Assembly: GCF_900167095.1 (NCBI RefSeq)
Contig: NZ_FUXG01000006.1
Span: 62,001 to 126,000, forward strand
DNA from: Oceanospirillum multiglobuliferum
Lineage (GTDB): Bacteria > Pseudomonadota > Gammaproteobacteria > Pseudomonadales > Halomonadaceae
Direction: 5' to 3'
DNA length: 64,000 nucleotides
The notes below the pieces were generated by a model that made no database searches, was not told the DNA's origin, and worked only from the letters and a program-made list of their open reading frames with translations. This document shows positions 8,814-17,566 of this stretch, one piece after another (the first letter of the stretch is position 1; every line of letters starts with the position of its first letter). Made by a program: the position numbers and the translations under genes.

Positions 8814-8900
8814 ACCCAGCCTAAACTTTGTGAGTGACGATCTGCGATTACCGTAGATTGTCCTTACACAGATCAACCCGATGACTGAAGTGAAATCATA

Positions 8901-9797
8901 GTGAGTGCAATAGCCTTTTTTGGTGCCATCGAATCTGGACTGCTGTTTGGTCTAGTGGCGTTTGGGGTGTTTATCGCCTTTCGCATCTTGGACTTTCCCG
9001 ACCTGACCGTAGACGGTAGTTTCCCCCTTGGCGCTGCGGTAGCCGCGACTCTAATTGTATTGGGTTGGAATCCTTGGTTGGCCACTGCAATGGCCATTGC
9101 GGCAGGGTTTGCCGCGGGCGCACTCACCGCATGGTTGAACGTACGTTTGCAGATTATGAACTTGCTGGCGTCTATTCTGACGATGATAGCGCTTTACTCC
9201 ATCAACCTACGCATTATGGGTAAACCCAACGTAGCCTTGTTAGGTGATGAAACCATCTTTACCCCGATGGACAACTGGGATCTACCTTATTATCTGTCAG
9301 CCCCGTTGCTGATCAGCGCGGTTGTATTGGTGGTGTTTGTTTTGCTGGTGCGCTTTATGACCTCTGAAACAGGTCTTGCCATGCGCGCCACCGGAGTGAA
9401 CAGCAAAATGGCACGGGCGAACGGTATTCACACGGGGCGTTTAACCATTTTGGGCGTAGCACTGGCCAATGGTTTGGTTGGGTTAGCGGGTGCATTATTT
9501 GCCCAAAGCCAAGGCACGGCAGATGTGACGATGGGCGTAGGCACCATCGTCGTTGGCTTGGCAGCGGTGATTGGCGGCGAGGCAATTTTGTCGACTCGTA
9601 CTATCGCCCGTTGGATTTTTGCCTGTTTAATTGGCGCAGTGTTATACCGCTTAGTAATCGCTTTAGCTCTGAATGCCGATTGGATTGGCCTAAAAGCGCA
9701 AGACCTTAACCTGATTACCGCCGTGTTAGTGACCTTAGCGATTGTGGCACCCAAGATGAAACAAAACTTATCTAAACGCCGCCGAGGTGCCCAATGA
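8901..9797 (+). CDS. ABC transporter permease, TrpY-like
   Basis: A 298-residue inner-membrane permease of the COG4120 family with about eight hydrophobic segments, starting at GTG 8901. Signature parts include GLLFGLVAFGVFIAFRILDF, PDLTVDGSFPLGAAVAA and GLAMRATGVNSKMARANGI, the last being the cytoplasmic coupling region. It lies 87 bp after the binding-protein gene and overlaps the ATPase gene by 4 bp (ATGA). It forms the channel of the same importer; substrate as for the binding protein. Confidence 0.88.
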   Translation: MSAIAFFGAIESGLLFGLVAFGVFIAFRILDFPDLTVDGSFPLGAAVAATLIVLGWNPWLATAMAIAAGFAAGALTAWLNVRLQIMNLLASILTMIALYSINLRIMGKPNVALLGDETIFTPMDNWDLPYYLSAPLLISAVVLVVFVLLVRFMTSETGLAMRATGVNSKMARANGIHTGRLTILGVALANGLVGLAGALFAQSQGTADVTMGVGTIVVGLAAVIGGEAILSTRTIARWIFACLIGAVLYRLVIALALNADWIGLKAQDLNLITAVLVTLAIVAPKMKQNLSKRRRGAQ

Positions 9798-10588
9798 TTC
9801 AAGTTGAACAGCTACACCTCACCTTTGGCGCAGGTACACCACTGGAAAATCACGCCCTTCGAGGGATAAACCTGAGTATTCCAGAAGGCCAGTTTGTTAC
9901 TGTTATTGGGAGTAATGGCGCAGGTAAATCCACCTTCCTAAACTCGTTGGCGGGGGAGGTGATTGCAGACCAAGGCCAGATCTTTATCGATGAACAAGAT
10001 GTAACCCTCTGGCCAACTAACAAGCGTGCGGGATTAGTGGCGCGGGTGTTTCAAGATCCCCTCGCGGGCACCTGCGAAGCGCTGAGCATTGAAGAGAACA
10101 TGGCGCTGGCGCTGAAACGTGGGCAAAGCCGAGGCTTGAGTCGTTCCATTCGTAGCGAATATCGAGAATTATTCCGCGAGCGTCTCAGTCGTTTGGGTTT
10201 AGGTCTAGAACAGCGCTTGGGTGATCGCATGGGACTGCTGTCTGGCGGTCAACGTCAAGCAGTCAGCTTGCTAATGGCCACCCTACAGCCGATGAAAATT
10301 TTGCTACTAGATGAGCATACCGCTGCTCTTGATCCTAAAACAGCTGCCTTTGTTTTAGAGCTCACCCGCAGCATTATCGAAGAACAAAATCTAACGGCAC
10401 TGATGGTGACACACTCTATGCGCCAAGCCTTAGACGTGGGCGATAGAACCCTGATGTTGCACGAAGGCAATATCGCGTTTGACGTGCAAGGCGACGAACG
10501 GAAAGGGCTAGACGTGCCGGACTTACTTGCGCTGTTCTCGCGCAACAAAGGCGAAGAGTTGAGTGACGACAGCTTGTTGCTTGGTTAA
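9794..10588 (+). CDS. ABC transporter ATP-binding protein, TrpZ-like
   Basis: A 264-residue ATPase (COG1101) energising the importer. Walker A is GSNGAGKST, the signature is LSGGQRQAVSLL, Walker B is ILLLDEHTAALDP (with His instead of the more common Pro, as is usual in this subfamily), and the switch His is in MVTHSMRQAL. Overlap with the permease gene implies translational coupling. A 9-bp perfect hairpin (10632-10656) follows 43 bases after the stop and may end the operon. Confidence 0.9.
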   Translation: MIQVEQLHLTFGAGTPLENHALRGINLSIPEGQFVTVIGSNGAGKSTFLNSLAGEVIADQGQIFIDEQDVTLWPTNKRAGLVARVFQDPLAGTCEALSIEENMALALKRGQSRGLSRSIRSEYRELFRERLSRLGLGLEQRLGDRMGLLSGGQRQAVSLLMATLQPMKILLLDEHTAALDPKTAAFVLELTRSIIEEQNLTALMVTHSMRQALDVGDRTLMLHEGNIAFDVQGDERKGLDVPDLLALFSRNKGEELSDDSLLLG

Positions 10589-10631
10589 TCACGAATAGAT
10601 GAAATGCAGTATGTGCCTGTGACTATTAGGT

Positions 10632-10656
10632 TGATTGGCTTATTTTGAGCCAATCA
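10632..10656 (+). terminator. Hairpin after the ABC operon, no U-run
   Basis: TGATTGGCT - 7-base loop - AGCCAATCA is a perfect 9-bp stem 43 bases past the ATPase stop codon. It lacks a T tract, so it may stabilise a 3' end or act with Rho rather than terminate alone. Confidence 0.4.
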
Positions 10657-10788
10657 TCACCTTGATTAAATATTTTCAATTGAGTCCTCAAAATCACCTT
10701 GTTATTTTAAAACAAAGTCACTTAGTATAACCCATCACCTTTTTACGTTATAAGCCACTATATAGGCTCTCTACGAGAGAATAAAACT

Positions 10789-10881
10789 ATGTTTTTTATG
10801 CCAAAACCTAACTTTTCTACTGCTTATCTATGGCGACCAGCACTACGCTGTGTAGCTGTAGCGTTATGGTATTGGCGATAA
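10789..10881 (+). CDS. Trp-rich leader peptide of the attenuator
   Basis: A 30-codon frame starts at ATG 10789, 8 bases after GAGAGA, and ends with TAA 10879-10881. It has three Trp codons, at positions 15, 27 and 29, the last two in the closing ALWYWR. Trp is the rarest residue in proteins, so two TGG codons just before the stop and 31 bases before a terminator stem are characteristic of a leader whose translation senses charged tRNA-Trp. The peptide itself probably has no function. Confidence 0.75.
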   Translation: MFFMPKPNFSTAYLWRPALRCVAVALWYWR

Positions 10882-10906
10882 AACCTGAGTCATTGGTAAC
10901 TCTTGA

Positions 10907-10937
10907 AAGGTCGCTCACTGTAGCGGCCTTTTTTATT
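10907..10937 (+). terminator. Attenuator terminator
   Basis: AAGGTCGCT - CACTGT - AGCGGCCTT forms a 9-bp stem (one U-G pair) with the T run TTTTTTATT. It sits between the Trp leader and the permease start, where it would stop transcription when leader translation is completed. Confidence 0.8.
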
Positions 10938-10977
10938 AGGGCTGCTGCATTTTCAATGCTCGATAAGGAAATAAGAA

Positions 10978-11895
10978 ATGTCTGTCCCTATAGCTTATGG
11001 ATTAACGGTTTTAATCTGGTCAACGACACCACTTGCGATTGTGATTAGCAATGAGTCTTTACCACCGCTCATGGCGGCTTTTCTACGTATGGGGATTGCC
11101 GCACTGGCAGGTTTGGTTTTACTGCGCGTGATGCGCCTGCCGCTACATTGGCGCTGGCCGCAATTGCGTGCTTATTTAGCATCGGTTGTCGGGGTGTTTG
11201 GCGCCATGGGTGCGACTTATCTTGCCGCACAATGGATTCCATCGGGGCTAATCTCAGTTCTATTTGGTTTAACCACCATTATGACAGGCGCTTTAGGACA
11301 CTTCTTTTTGCCTTCTGGAAAAATGAGTGTAAAACAGTGGCTTGCAGCACTCATGGGTGTAGGTGGACTAGCGGTAGTATTCACTGATCAACTGGTGATT
11401 ACAGGGCAAGGTATTTACGGCATTTTGTTAGCATTATTCGCGGTATTACTATTTAGCATCAGTAATATTTTAATGAAGCACTTTGGTAATAATCTGCACC
11501 CATTACAGCAAACCGTTGGTACTTTAATCTGTTCTCTACCGCTTTATGCTCTTAGCATATTGTTGACGGGCACAACGCTGTACTGGGAAAACGTGGGCAG
11601 TCATAGCATTGCTGCCGTGCTTTACCTTGCGATATTAGGTTCACTGGTTGGCTTTATTGCCTACTTCCATTTAATTGCAAAACTACCCCCTGCAATTGTG
11701 GCGCTTATTACCCTAATTACTCCGGTAATGGCGCTATTTTTGGGTAGCCAGCTTTATGGTGAAACCGTGACCGCTGAAATGCTGATAGGCGCAGGCATTA
11801 TTTTATTGAGCCTGCTGTTTTTCATGAGCGATCACTTTTTGCGCTTATGGAAAGAGTATTCAGCTGGTCGGAAGCTCACAAACCTAAATCCCTAG
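10978..11895 (+). CDS. EamA/DMT-family permease under Trp attenuation
   Basis: A 305-residue drug/metabolite transporter with ten predicted membrane helices in two EamA repeats (first about residues 5-135, second about 150-290). VLIWSTTPLAIVISNESLPPL is the typical first helix and loop, and GFIAYFHLIAKLPPAIVALI belongs to the second repeat. AAGGA precedes the ATG by 7 bases. The upstream Trp leader and terminator imply that the gene is switched on when tRNA-Trp is uncharged, which favours uptake of tryptophan or a precursor over export. Known DMT carriers include both exporters and importers, so direction and substrate are inference. Confidence 0.85.
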   Translation: MSVPIAYGLTVLIWSTTPLAIVISNESLPPLMAAFLRMGIAALAGLVLLRVMRLPLHWRWPQLRAYLASVVGVFGAMGATYLAAQWIPSGLISVLFGLTTIMTGALGHFFLPSGKMSVKQWLAALMGVGGLAVVFTDQLVITGQGIYGILLALFAVLLFSISNILMKHFGNNLHPLQQTVGTLICSLPLYALSILLTGTTLYWENVGSHSIAAVLYLAILGSLVGFIAYFHLIAKLPPAIVALITLITPVMALFLGSQLYGETVTAEMLIGAGIILLSLLFFMSDHFLRLWKEYSAGRKLTNLNP

Positions 11896-11912
11896 ACCTG
11901 CTGTTAGTTTAA

Positions 11913-11937
11913 GTTTGAGCCTGTTTCAGGCTCAAAC
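11913..11937. terminator. Hairpin between convergent DMT and aroE genes
   Basis: GTTTGAGCCTG - TTT - CAGGCTCAAAC is a perfect 11-bp stem between the two stop codons. No T run follows on either strand, so it is terminator-like only by position. Confidence 0.45.
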
Positions 11938-11954
11938 AACTTTCAAAAAAATAG

Positions 11955-12785
11955 TTAACTATTCAGTGCAGCGCGCAATTCGGCAATTACAAGTTGTGTA
12001 TTTGGTTTCACTCCGCGCCAAATTTGAAAGGCTTCTGCGGCTTGCTCGACTAACATCCCCAAACCATCAATGGCTTGAACCGCACCATGCGCCACTGCCC
12101 AACGGTTGAATACGGTTTGCGCTTTGCCATACATCATGTCGTAACAAGCGGCACCTTGCGCCAACAGTTGATCCGGTAAAGGTGGCAGCTCTCCCGCAAG
12201 ACTGGCAGCCGTACCGTTGATGACCAAATCAAACTGTTGGCCTTCTAGCTCATCAAAACCACAGGCGCTGATTGAGCCAAACTCAGCAAAGAGTGGCACC
12301 AGCTCCTGTGCTTTGCTGAGGGTACGGTTGGCGATCACCAGTTGCGCGGGATGCTCGGCCAAGATCGGTTCAATCACCCCTCGCACCGCGCCCCCAGCAC
12401 CTAAAATTAAGATGCGTTTGTCTTTTAAGCTGAGGTTGTGGTTGTGGATAAGATCACGCACTAGGCCGATACCATCGGTTGTGTCGCCATGTACCACACC
12501 CTGCGCATCTTGCCATAGGGTATTCACCGCACCCGCCCGCTGCGCACGCGGAGTCAGTTGTTCTGCCAATGCAAAAGCCTCTTGCTTGAAGGGAACGGTG
12601 ACATTCGCGCCACGCCCCTGCTGCTGCAAAAACTGCTGAAAACTCTCGGCAAATTGATCCACAGGCGCCAACAAAGCTTCATACGTCAGCGCTTGCTGAG
12701 TTTGTTCGGCAAAGCGCTGATGAATGGCGGGTGATTTACTATGGGCAATGGGATTGCCAAACACGGCATAACGGTCGGTCATCAT
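11955..12785 (-). CDS. aroE: Shikimate dehydrogenase (NADP+)
   Basis: AroE reduces 3-dehydroshikimate to shikimate in aromatic amino acid synthesis. The 276 residues include the substrate site [10 protein letters not shown] near the N-terminus, NVTVPFK with the catalytic Lys, [10 protein letters not shown], and the NADP site [17 protein letters not shown] stands just before two adjacent ATG codons (12785 and 12782); either may serve. It ends a minus-strand run tsaC, hemF, DsbA-family, aroE, matching the Pseudomonas order apart from the DsbA-like gene. Confidence 0.96.
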   Translation of the reverse strand: MMTDRYAVFGNPIAHSKSPAIHQRFAEQTQQALTYEALLAPVDQFAESFQQFLQQQGRGANVTVPFKQEAFALAEQLTPRAQRAGAVNTLWQDAQGVVHGDTTDGIGLVRDLIHNHNLSLKDKRILILGAGGAVRGVIEPILAEHPAQLVIANRTLSKAQELVPLFAEFGSISACGFDELEGQQFDLVINGTAASLAGELPPLPDQLLAQGAACYDMMYGKAQTVFNRWAVAHGAVQAIDGLGMLVEQAAEAFQIWRGVKPNTQLVIAELRAALNS

Positions 12786-12840
12786 CAGGCTCCTCGGTGG
12801 TGCGGTTACAAATCAGGGTGTGGATAACATAACGTGGAGG

Positions 12841-13506
12841 TTAATCGGCACAAATCTCCGCCACCAGCGGCGTAAGCTGTGCAATCAGCTGTTCGGGCTG
12901 TTGATAAAATTGTTCATGGGGTAGCTTTTGATAACGCCCACGATATTTTATCGCTAAGGTTGGATAACCTTGGCCTTCGGCGGCGGTCAGCATGTTGTGG
13001 CCTTGGAAGAATAAGCTTTCAGTTTCAGCACTCCAGTTTTCAGGCTGAGCCAGTAATGCCGCTAAAGATTGCGGATCATCCAGTAAGCCCTCTGCGGCAC
13101 CGAGTAATACCTCAGGCTCAGTCAAGGTAAAGCCTTCAACGTAGTGTTGATGCTGTAAACGTTTGATCAAGTCTAAGGTTTTGTTCATGTCGCCCTGTAA
13201 GATCAGCTCGCGAATCGCAAGAGCGGCAGGACGAGAGTCTAGGGCGCTATCCGGTTGTTGAATCAGTGCCTTGAAACCATCACCAAACGGCTGCCCCGTG
13301 AGCTGCTCGATACGCTGACAAGCCGACAAGATATGCTCCCGAAAGCGAGGCCCTAACACCCGTGATTCTGGCATTAAGCCCCCCACATAGACTTGCCATT
13401 GTATCTGGTCGCCAAAAGCGTTTCGCATCTGGTCGATGATGGGTGCAGCGGCATAACACCAACCACACAGCGGGTCCATAATATAGGCGATCTGTACTTG
13501 AGCCAT
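12841..13506 (-). CDS. DsbA-family thioredoxin-fold protein
   Basis: A 221-residue protein with MDPLCGWCYAAAPII near its N-terminus: a CxxC redox motif (CGWC) at the start of a thioredoxin fold with a helical insertion, as in DsbA/FrnE-like proteins. No signal peptide is visible, so it probably acts in the cytosol. The cis-Pro region GYPTLAIKYRGRYQKLP is present. ATG 13506 is chosen because GAGG lies 6 bases upstream; an in-frame ATG at 13518 would place that site inside the gene. The precise substrate is unknown. Confidence 0.75.
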   Translation of the reverse strand: MAQVQIAYIMDPLCGWCYAAAPIIDQMRNAFGDQIQWQVYVGGLMPESRVLGPRFREHILSACQRIEQLTGQPFGDGFKALIQQPDSALDSRPAALAIRELILQGDMNKTLDLIKRLQHQHYVEGFTLTEPEVLLGAAEGLLDDPQSLAALLAQPENWSAETESLFFQGHNMLTAAEGQGYPTLAIKYRGRYQKLPHEQFYQQPEQLIAQLTPLVAEICAD

Positions 13507-13545
13507 TGCGAGCCTCATACCAAAAAATTAATTCATTAAACCGCG

Positions 13546-14526
<981 letters not shown>

Positions 14527-14645
14527 TTATTCAGGCCAGTGACAATGTTTTGATCAGGATGAGCGGCGTAAGAAAGGAGGGACTACTGAGCCAACAGCCC
14601 CTTAAGACGGTTATCAGGTGATTGGTGAAGGGGGGAGAGATCCTA

Positions 14646-15200
14646 TTATGGTCGGATCACGTCACCGGTCAGCAGGTTGCGAATGGTGCTGGGTTGCGCA
14701 AGACCACCCAGTTCACCTGAGAGCACATAATCAAGCTGGTCAGGAAAATAACGTGCAATATCGGCTTCTGACAGCGCGGGCGGTTCTCCCGCAGGATTGG
14801 CAGAGGTGGAGATAATAGGGCCACCAAAAGCCTGACACAAAGCTTGCACCAGAGGATGTGCGGTCACTCGAATCGCCACAAGGGGATGCTGACCTTTCAC
14901 CAAAGCAGGCACACGTTCAGAAGGCGGTACTAACCAAGTGTTCGGCCCCGGCCAAGTGTCGGCCAAGCGCTGCTGCTGTTCGGGGTTTAAAGGCGCAATC
15001 AGGTCTTGTACTTGAGAAAAGTCGGCGGCAATCAGAATCACCCCTTTATTGGGATGACGTGCCTTTATATTGAGCAATCGCTGCATTGCTTCCGCATTAA
15101 AAGGATCGCAACCTACTCCCCAAACCGCCTCAGTTGGATAAGCGATTACGCCGCCCTGTTGCAGGGATTGCACCGCGTGCTGAATGGAATCGTTTAACAT
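14646..15200 (-). CDS. tsaC: L-threonylcarbamoyladenylate synthase
   Basis: TsaC (YrdC/RimN) makes threonylcarbamoyl-AMP from threonine, bicarbonate and ATP for the t6A37 modification of tRNAs that read ANN codons. The 184-residue length is that of the short TsaC form without the Sua5 domain. Seen motifs are VIAYPTEAVWGVGCDPFN, KARHPNKGVILIAAD, WPGPNTWLVPP and GGPIISTSANPAGEPP. In Pseudomonas tsaC lies next to dprA; here a restriction-modification unit separates them. Confidence 0.95.
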   Translation of the reverse strand: MLNDSIQHAVQSLQQGGVIAYPTEAVWGVGCDPFNAEAMQRLLNIKARHPNKGVILIAADFSQVQDLIAPLNPEQQQRLADTWPGPNTWLVPPSERVPALVKGQHPLVAIRVTAHPLVQALCQAFGGPIISTSANPAGEPPALSEADIARYFPDQLDYVLSGELGGLAQPSTIRNLLTGDVIRP

Positions 15201-15365
15201 TGGCTCTCTTCTGTCATGCTGATCAACGCTCTGCCTTGAGCCTGTGTGCTGTCAAATCCGCTCGGACGTTACCCAAGCCCGTTTTAAGATGCAAGGTGTA
15301 AGGAAAAGTTCAGTGGTAATGATTTCTAGGACTTGAATTGAAGATCATCTATGACCATCCAACTT

Positions 15366-16670
15366 TTATACTACAAAAGCCATTTGCTCATTTTTCTTGC
15401 ATTCTCTCTTGAGAGGGACAGATGACCTATCCAGTTTCTCGATATCATTAAGCAAGTTAATTAAAGACCTACCAACTGCATAAGCTAAATTAACAGGAAC
15501 CGCATTACCTATTTGCTTGTATTGAGCAGTAAGTGGGCCAGAAAACATCCAATCATCAGGGAACGTCTGAATTCTTGCATACTCTCTTACTGTGAGTGGC
15601 CGCGTTTCCTCTGGGTGACATCTTTCTGTTTGCTTCTGTGCAGGAGCACAAGTCAATGTAAGACTAGGTTCATCCCATGACAACCGCCTTGCCATTCCTG
15701 TTTTCCCTCCTCCTAGAAAATAGCTTTTCTTCATATACTCCCTTTGTAAATCATCAGGAAGGTCTCGCCAATATCCACCTTGAGGTACGTTAGAAAGAAT
15801 TTCAGCTTTTCTTTGAGGATAAGTTTGGCCTGCTGACTTAGGGACATCGGTATCAAATAGATCACCTTTCTTTAGCGCATCCCGCATAGTCATTATTCTT
15901 GTGAACGGAGACGGCCAATTGAACTTCACAAAAGGTGCTAAATCTTTTCGAATACCTATCAAAAACAGCCTTTCTCTTTTTTGAGGGACTTGATAGAAAA
16001 CAGCCTTGAGAACTCTAGGGTCGACAAGCTCATAGCCTATTTCATCTATAACATTGATGATAGATTCAAGTGTTTTACCATTTTCATGTTTGAGCAAACC
16101 TCGAACATTTTCAGCAATAATTACTTTTGGATTGGTTTCTTTTACTGCTCTAGCAAATTCAAAGAAGAGAGTACCGCGAGTATCCTCAAAACCTAGTTTT
16201 TTACCTGCATAAGAAAAAGCTTGGCAGGGGAAGCCTCCCGATAAAATATCAATCTTGTCTTTATATTCTGTAAAGTCAACATTCGTGATATCGCCTTCTA
16301 CAACATTCCATTTTGGGCGATTATTGCGCAAGGTATTGCAAGCATGCTTATCAAACTCATTCAACAATACAGATTCAAATCCTGCCTTTTCCATACCAAG
16401 TGCTAATCCTCCTGCTCCTGCAAAAAGCTCAACCAATTTATACTTTCTCATTGCTTCTATTGAAGCTTCATCGTCCCATTTACTGTTAAATAAAACTTGA
16501 GCTTGTTCAAAACGCTCAATCTGTGATCGATGGTATACGCGATAGTTATTATCGGGATGCCTTTGCGGAACAAGAGTTCCGTTACTGTCCCAACGTCTTA
16601 AAGTCTCTTTAGAAATACTCAATATATCAGCCACTTGAGCTATAGAGTAATAATCAGGAATCATTTGCAT
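15366..16670 (-). CDS. DNA (cytosine-5) methyltransferase with N-terminal MerR-like HTH
   Basis: A 434-residue type II modification enzyme. Residues about 5-55 form a MerR-like winged HTH (YYSIAQVADILSISKETLRR, then the NNYRVYHRSQIERF wing). The C5 methyltransferase follows: motif I ELFAGAGGLALGME, motif IV GGFPCQAF with catalytic Cys149, motif VI ENV 187-189, motif VIII QKRERLFLIGI, and motif X QIGNAVPVNLAYAVG. It would methylate the cytosine in the partner nuclease's site; the site cannot be read from sequence. The nuclease gene lies 60 bp upstream. An own promoter with repeated elements precedes it, and the HTH suggests autoregulation. The AT-richer composition points to transfer. Confidence 0.92.
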   Translation of the reverse strand: MQMIPDYYSIAQVADILSISKETLRRWDSNGTLVPQRHPDNNYRVYHRSQIERFEQAQVLFNSKWDDEASIEAMRKYKLVELFAGAGGLALGMEKAGFESVLLNEFDKHACNTLRNNRPKWNVVEGDITNVDFTEYKDKIDILSGGFPCQAFSYAGKKLGFEDTRGTLFFEFARAVKETNPKVIIAENVRGLLKHENGKTLESIINVIDEIGYELVDPRVLKAVFYQVPQKRERLFLIGIRKDLAPFVKFNWPSPFTRIMTMRDALKKGDLFDTDVPKSAGQTYPQRKAEILSNVPQGGYWRDLPDDLQREYMKKSYFLGGGKTGMARRLSWDEPSLTLTCAPAQKQTERCHPEETRPLTVREYARIQTFPDDWMFSGPLTAQYKQIGNAVPVNLAYAVGRSLINLLNDIEKLDRSSVPLKRECKKNEQMAFVV

Positions 16671-16744
16671 ACTGCCTTAAACATTGGTCATGGTTACAAC
16701 TGTATGCAAAATCATATTTTCTGTCAAACCTTATTCATGGTTAC
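16664..16744 (-). promoter_or_regulatory. Promoter and operator-like repeats for the methyltransferase gene
   Basis: On the minus strand TTGACA (16727-16722), a 17-bp spacer and TACAGT (16704-16699) form a sigma70-type promoter in the nuclease-methyltransferase gap. Direct repeats GTAACCATGA (16744-16735 and 16697-16688) bracket it. An inverted repeat GTATGCAAA/TTTGCATAC (16702-16710 and 16664-16672) joins the -10 region to the start codon. The HTH at the methyltransferase N-terminus is the obvious candidate binder. Confidence 0.6.
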
Positions 16745-17456
16745 TTATTGACTTAATTTCATCTGTTGCTGCTAACGCCTTGATGACATCATCAAACTCT
16801 TTACTAAAATCAGTTTCTGTGGCAACAGAAGCTATAGCCGCAAGTAAATCATCATAGAAGTTAAAATCACCTGTTAAGCGATGCCAAAAATCTTGACCTA
16901 TATACACAGGGTAGTGGTAGTTTTTCGTTATTTTTTTATAGAAATTACTAAGATCATCAGGCTTTCCATAAATCACACCAACTATTAAATCCTGATGAGC
17001 TATACGAAGGTTATTCGTTCTTGATAGATGAATAACATCAGTAAAATGACCAGCTATAGTTTCGACATCATCCTTATTAATTGTGTTTGGCCCAGATTTT
17101 AATTGGCAGTATTTTCTATACCCATCTGTCTGATCAATAAATTCGATATCAATACCATTGGTCGTACTGCCAAACGTGCCTAGAACGTCACTCGTAAACT
17201 TTTGAATACCTGTGCCGAAAATCGTTGTAACTGAAGTACCTAAAACCCTAGGATATAACAACGCTTTAGCAATACTCTCTGGACTAGAGTTACCTGTCAA
17301 AAAATTGGCCAGATATACAGCCGTAAAATGGTTAATATTAAACTCTTTCGGATTTATAAGTTTCTCTGTATTTGCTATATGAGACTTAGCAAAACTATCT
17401 TTAAACCATTCCTTTGCATCCAAAAGAATTTTGTTCTTATCCAACATATTAATCAT
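16731..17456 (-). CDS. Type II restriction endonuclease (probable PD-(D/E)xK fold)
   Basis: A 241-residue protein encoded directly before the C5 methyltransferase, on the same strand, which is the main ground for calling it the cognate restriction enzyme. A candidate nuclease core is GIDIEFIDQTDGYRKYCQLK, with Asp103 and the Q-x-K pair at 118-120, a D-(Q/E)xK variant. The sequence recalls PmeII/Eco47II-type enzymes, but this is from memory and uncertain. It is conspicuously AT-rich and Asn/Lys/Ile-rich compared with flanking housekeeping genes. Two close ATG starts (17456, 17447) are possible. The upstream 110 bp carry a direct repeat ATAGTTAAAT (17459-17468, 17495-17504). Confidence 0.75.
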   Translation of the reverse strand: MINMLDKNKILLDAKEWFKDSFAKSHIANTEKLINPKEFNINHFTAVYLANFLTGNSSPESIAKALLYPRVLGTSVTTIFGTGIQKFTSDVLGTFGSTTNGIDIEFIDQTDGYRKYCQLKSGPNTINKDDVETIAGHFTDVIHLSRTNNLRIAHQDLIVGVIYGKPDDLSNFYKKITKNYHYPVYIGQDFWHRLTGDFNFYDDLLAAIASVATETDFSKEFDDVIKALAATDEIKSISNHE

Positions 17457-17566
17457 CCATAGTTAAATTTGTGCACTTTATCTGAAAATAATAGATAGTT
17501 AAATCCTAACTAAAACCAACTATTACCTCCTGATAAATTAAAGCATACTACTATTGCTTAAGTCGT

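Larger units (their letters stand above)
10741..10937 (+). promoter_or_regulatory. Tryptophan transcription attenuator of the DMT permease gene
   Basis: The region contains a ribosome-binding site (GAGAGA 10775-10780), a 30-codon Trp-rich leader, and a rho-independent terminator (10907-10937) ending 40 bases before the permease start. A competing antiterminator is visible: ACCTGAGT 10883-10890 can pair with ACTC 10899-10902 and AGGT 10908-10911, taking the lower part of the terminator stem. A ribosome stalled at Trp27 would leave 10883 onward free, whereas one at the stop codon would cover it. That is the logic of classical trp attenuation; the mechanism is inference, the elements are seen. 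Confidence 0.75.
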
